Positions 55,075 to 57,880 of a stretch of DNA of 57,880 nucleotides are shown here, one piece after another. Source of the stretch: Fuerstiella sp. (GTDB lineage Bacteria; Planctomycetota; Planctomycetia; Planctomycetales; Planctomycetaceae); assembly GCA_014238335.1 (NCBI GenBank), contig JABABI010000009.1, positions 1 to 57,880 on the forward strand, read 5' to 3'. The notes under the pieces were generated by a model. That model saw only the letters and a program-made list of their open reading frames with translations. It searched no databases and had not been told where the DNA came from. The translations under genes were made by a program, and so were the position numbers. Position 1 is the stretch's first letter; every line of letters begins with the position of its first letter.

Positions 55075-55944
55075 TCAGCGCGGGTTCCAGTTTTTCAGTG
55101 CTCTTTCGACGGCTTCATGAACCGGGCTTAAGGACAAACCCGCTGCCCGGGCCTTGCTGACATCAAGAACGCAGTTGGATCGCGGCGTGGATGCGGCCTG
55201 TTGCATGAACTCCTGTTCGGACCGGAAGAACGAAAACTGCTTGTCCGACAGGACATGTCGGGCGATCATGTCTACTACTTCGCGCGTCGTGACACATCCC
55301 GGGTTCGTAAGATTGTATATTCCGAAGTCGACTCGGTTCATCCAGCAGGCAATGCTGGCATTTGCAAATTCGGTCAGCTGCGAAAGACTATTGGTTGCAT
55401 TCAGCAGTCGGTCGTACCTGATCATTTTGGAAATGTAGTTTCGCGGTGAATCATGTTCATCGAACGGAATTCGCAGCCGCCACACAAAACATTGTTCGGC
55501 TCCTGACAGCACTTCTTCTCCCAGAGCTTTGCACCCGGAATAGAAACTGCAGTTGTTCTGCCGAAACGAAAAATTCGGAGCATCTTCCTCCGTGAAGCCA
55601 GTGCCATCCGGTTTGGAGCCGGTATATATGCAACCTGACGACACGTGTCCCCACGGTAACCTCAGATGCTCACACACCTCTCGAACGATGCCGGGCAGTA
55701 CAGCGTTTCCCGCCAGACATTCCGCTTTGTGTATTTCGCAGGCGTCGACATTTGGTCGCCCCGTGTATCCGGCAGCGTTAATCACGAATGATGCACTTGT
55801 TTCTCGCAGGCAGTCCAGTAAAGCGTCCGGCGTGGAGTAATCATTCAGCTTACGCGATATGACCGTGAAGTCCTGCCCCGCTGCCGACAAGGATCTTTGA
55901 AATACCTTTCCGACATATCCATTTCCGCCCAAAATAACAAACAT
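55075..55944 (-). CDS. NRS/ER-like dTDP/UDP-4-keto-6-deoxyglucose 3,5-epimerase/4-reductase
   Basis: A 289-residue short-chain dehydrogenase. Start ILGGNGYVGK is the dinucleotide loop. TGRPNVDACE (61-70), SSGCIYTG (Cys105), FYSGCKA (Tyr135, Lys139), SPRNYISK (Lys173) and TPRSNCVLD match the plant bifunctional nucleotide-rhamnose synthase/epimerase-reductase (UER1, C-terminus of RHM) block by block. The Cys and the ISK lysine correspond to the residues proposed for epimerisation in the plant enzyme (Cys115, Lys183, from memory). No RfbC epimerase gene is seen, consistent with one enzyme doing both final steps to dTDP-L-rhamnose. An ordinary RfbD-type reductase is the alternative. Confidence 0.85.
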   Translation of the reverse strand: MFVILGGNGYVGKVFQRSLSAAGQDFTVISRKLNDYSTPDALLDCLRETSASFVINAAGYTGRPNVDACEIHKAECLAGNAVLPGIVREVCEHLRLPWGHVSSGCIYTGSKPDGTGFTEEDAPNFSFRQNNCSFYSGCKALGEEVLSGAEQCFVWRLRIPFDEHDSPRNYISKMIRYDRLLNATNSLSQLTEFANASIACWMNRVDFGIYNLTNPGCVTTREVVDMIARHVLSDKQFSFFRSEQEFMQQAASTPRSNCVLDVSKARAAGLSLSPVHEAVERALKNWNPR

Positions 55945-56101
55945 TCAAGAAAACCTCTGTGCCTTCTCACGGAGCCAAATGGAAAATCGACTTGTTAATC
56001 CGAACGTGTTATGTACAAATCCGGAATCCAGGTTCAACAGCGTTCGTTATTCTTTGAAGCTGTCTGATGTTTTCTACTCACGGCCACGGATGTAGCTGGA
56101 A

Positions 56102-56665
56102 ATGCCAATTCTGAAAAAGGAACCGGACCTTTACCCGGAAGATCTACTCGAAAACACCGCGGGGGTAAGCCCCGACGGCAAGTGGTTTGCGATGTACACT
56201 CTGTCCCGCCGCGAAAAAGACCTGATGCGACGGCTGCGCGTCCAGAACATCGCCCATTACGGCCCCATGGTACCCAATCGAACGAGATCGCCTCAAGGCC
56301 GTATTCGCACCAGTTATGTGCCTCTGTTCGCCGGCTACGTTTTCGTGTTCGGCACTGAGGAGGATCGCTACAACACAGTGGCCACCGGATGTATTTCGAA
56401 GGTTATCGCCGTCAATGACGCGGACCAGCTGACCACAGACCTGCGTCAGGTACGTCTGCTGGAAGAGCATGGTGAAGACCTGCAGGCGGAAGTTCGTCCT
56501 GTTGTCGGCCAGCGTGCAAGAATTATTCGTGGTCCGCTGAAGGAACGGGAGCTGACAGGTACTATCACTCAGGTGAACAGTCAGCATCGTCTGACCATTA
56601 TGGTCAATTTTCTGCAGCAGGGGGCATCCATTACGATCGACGAAGCTGATCTCGAACTTTTGTAG
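56102..56665 (+). CDS. NusG/RfaH-type transcription elongation factor
   Basis: A 187-residue NusG-superfamily protein. The NGN domain is recognisable (WFAMYTLSRREKDLMRRL, then VPLFAGYVFVF), and a C-terminal KOW domain starts at VGQRARIIRGPLKERELTG. Specialised paralogs (RfaH, UpxY, LoaP) promote read-through of long polysaccharide operons and are encoded next to them. Here it is divergent from the dTDP-sugar genes and convergent with the HlyD-like gene. No ops element (GGCGGTAG) was found nearby. Confidence 0.88.
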   Translation: MPILKKEPDLYPEDLLENTAGVSPDGKWFAMYTLSRREKDLMRRLRVQNIAHYGPMVPNRTRSPQGRIRTSYVPLFAGYVFVFGTEEDRYNTVATGCISKVIAVNDADQLTTDLRQVRLLEEHGEDLQAEVRPVVGQRARIIRGPLKERELTGTITQVNSQHRLTIMVNFLQQGASITIDEADLELL

Positions 56666-56794
56666 CGTGATCTTCATCGGGAAAACGACAGGCAGTATAC
56701 GCACAGCTGACTGTTGTGTTCGCGTCAGCAGTTTGTTGGTCGTGGCCCCGGCGTTTGGACGCAATGTTCGTTGTGTCGGTTGCCGGTCAGAACT

Positions 56795-57880
56795 CTACAA
56801 CACCCGGTCGTCGTTCAGAAACACATCGATCTGGCTGCCGATCGGAATTTCCGGCCACAGCTTATCCGATGGTTCTACGCGGACGGTGGCCACGCTTTGA
56901 CCGTCCAGGGCCACTGCTTCGGCAAGCATGGGCAAATTGGATACCTTTCCGCGATATCGTTCGTTGCCTGGAAAGATCAGGACAACTGATGTGCCCGGTT
57001 CGATTTCGTTCAGTCGAGAAGTTGGCACGTTCAGCAGCACGTAGCGTCGGTCTGCGTGCAGGATCTTCAACATGATTTCGCCGGTGGACATTGTGTCACC
57101 AGCTTTATATCGCACCTGTCCGACCTTGCCGTATGCCGGACAGATAACATTCACTTCGCGGCTAAGCGTCATCAGTTCTGCAAGTCGCTGAGAAGCTTCG
57201 TCGAACTGAACGCGAATACTTTCCACTCCGGCCGCTCGTCGAACCTGTTGCGGCAGCACTGCTCTCAGTTCTTCCAGCTTTTGTAAACGCAGTTCGACAC
57301 TGCGGGCTTCAATGCTCTGGGTGCTGTCGCCATTGACTTCCGATGCCAGGGCGGTGCGCGACTGGACCGGGCCAGGCAAACGCGGCGGTCTGGAGACGTC
57401 CATTGAGGATTCGCCGGATTTCCCGCTGATAAAGATGAGTGTGTTGGGGAATCCATTGCCGCCTCGCAGTGTGCGGGTGTTTGATACCGCGTATACGCCG
57501 GTGCCGGTTGGAATACGTCGCCCCGTTGTCAGCGACGCTGAGCGAAAATGTTCGACCGGTGTCCGCGTCACTTCCTGAATCAGGTGAGCTCGTGTACGGA
57601 CTTCAGAGAGTTCATGATCCAGTTCGCGCGTGCGCCACTCCAGATCCAATGCTGCCTGAGCGTCGGCCTGTTGCAGTCTCTGCTTCAATTCGCGAACCCG
57701 TTGCTCGTGCATAGAGATCGTTGCCAGATGCTCTGTTTTTTCCAGAATCAGCAGACTGTCCCCCGAGAATACTTCGTCGCCCGGGCGAACATGTGATTTC
57801 AAAAGACGTGACTCTGCGGGAACTCGCAACGACGTAATGTCGGCCGCCAGCATCCCACGAATAGGCTGATTGGACTGAAG
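56795..57880 (-). CDS. HlyD/RND-type adaptor protein (N-terminus off window)
   Basis: At least 362 residues; the frame is open to the right edge, so the start and the expected N-terminal membrane helix lie beyond it. An ATG at 57853 is in frame but follows coding-like residues (QPIRG). The lipoyl half-motif VPAESRLLKSHVRPGDEVFSGD opens the barrel-sandwich, then coiled coils (LKQRLQQADAQAALDLEW; LRLQKLEELRAVLPQQ) flank a loop. The second half-motif is VICPAYGKVGQVRYKAGDTM, followed by a beta-barrel domain. These adaptors link inner-membrane transporters or synthases to outer-membrane ones. Context suggests exopolysaccharide export. Confidence 0.88.
   Translation of the reverse strand, partial: LQSNQPIRGMLAADITSLRVPAESRLLKSHVRPGDEVFSGDSLLILEKTEHLATISMHEQRVRELKQRLQQADAQAALDLEWRTRELDHELSEVRTRAHLIQEVTRTPVEHFRSASLTTGRRIPTGTGVYAVSNTRTLRGGNGFPNTLIFISGKSGESSMDVSRPPRLPGPVQSRTALASEVNGDSTQSIEARSVELRLQKLEELRAVLPQQVRRAAGVESIRVQFDEASQRLAELMTLSREVNVICPAYGKVGQVRYKAGDTMSTGEIMLKILHADRRYVLLNVPTSRLNEIEPGTSVVLIFPGNERYRGKVSNLPMLAEAVALDGQSVATVRVEPSDKLWPEIPIGSQIDVFLNDDRVL

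Overview
The window reads as chromosomal DNA of a planctomycete, probably family Planctomycetaceae. The evidence is the gene content: exported beta-rich giant proteins, a zinc-ribbon plus membrane-helix protein, a Tat-exported Gfo/Idh/MocA oxidoreductase, a sialate O-acetylesterase-type protein, a DUF6263-like protein, a Ser/Thr kinase with a low-complexity tail, and many genes without a Shine-Dalgarno sequence. This assignment rests on family recognition only. No rRNA, tRNA, CRISPR array, insertion sequence or phage gene was seen.

Layout. 1-2057 (minus): 5' part of a long alanine-rich protein built from 11-residue repeats, running off the left edge. 2236-4524: an exported cyanophycinase/isoaspartyl-peptidase fusion and, convergent, a RidA-family protein. 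4802-14399 (minus): two adjacent, very large exported membrane-anchored proteins that look like three related modules, followed upstream by an inositol-monophosphatase family enzyme. 15646-23114 (plus): a Tad/Flp pilus locus (prepilin peptidase, TadE, CpaB, TadG-like, CpaF, TadB, TadC) without secretin, TadZ, TadD or pilin. 23218-24899: zinc-ribbon membrane protein and a DinB-family protein. 25141-33517 (plus): a probable sugar or sugar-acid catabolic neighbourhood (two Gfo/Idh/MocA dehydrogenases, HpcH/HpaI aldolase, sialate-esterase-like protein, aldo/keto reductase, hydroxypyruvate-isomerase-like TIM barrel, RbsD/FucU mutarotase). 33659-36241: DUF6263-like exported protein, small membrane protein, beta-lactamase-fold hydrolase. 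36310-36894: a probable decayed gene.

37145-41669: YchF, AcuI-type oxidoreductase, then a minus-strand DegT aminotransferase/SGNH hydrolase pair. 42139-46325: a tight four-gene operon (ThiO-like glycine oxidase, FAD oxidoreductase, radical SAM enzyme, metallophosphoesterase-like protein) that I cannot match to a described pathway and consider the best candidate for a new system. 46441-48183: Dtd and CvpA-family protein. 48646-52840: AccA, an atypical Ser/Thr kinase with a 15-bp tandem repeat, and a cysteine-less thioredoxin-fold protein. 52986-57880: dTDP-sugar genes (RfbA, RfbB and a plant NRS/ER-like epimerase/reductase), an RfaH/NusG-type factor and an HlyD-type adaptor cut by the right edge, together suggesting the edge of an exopolysaccharide locus.
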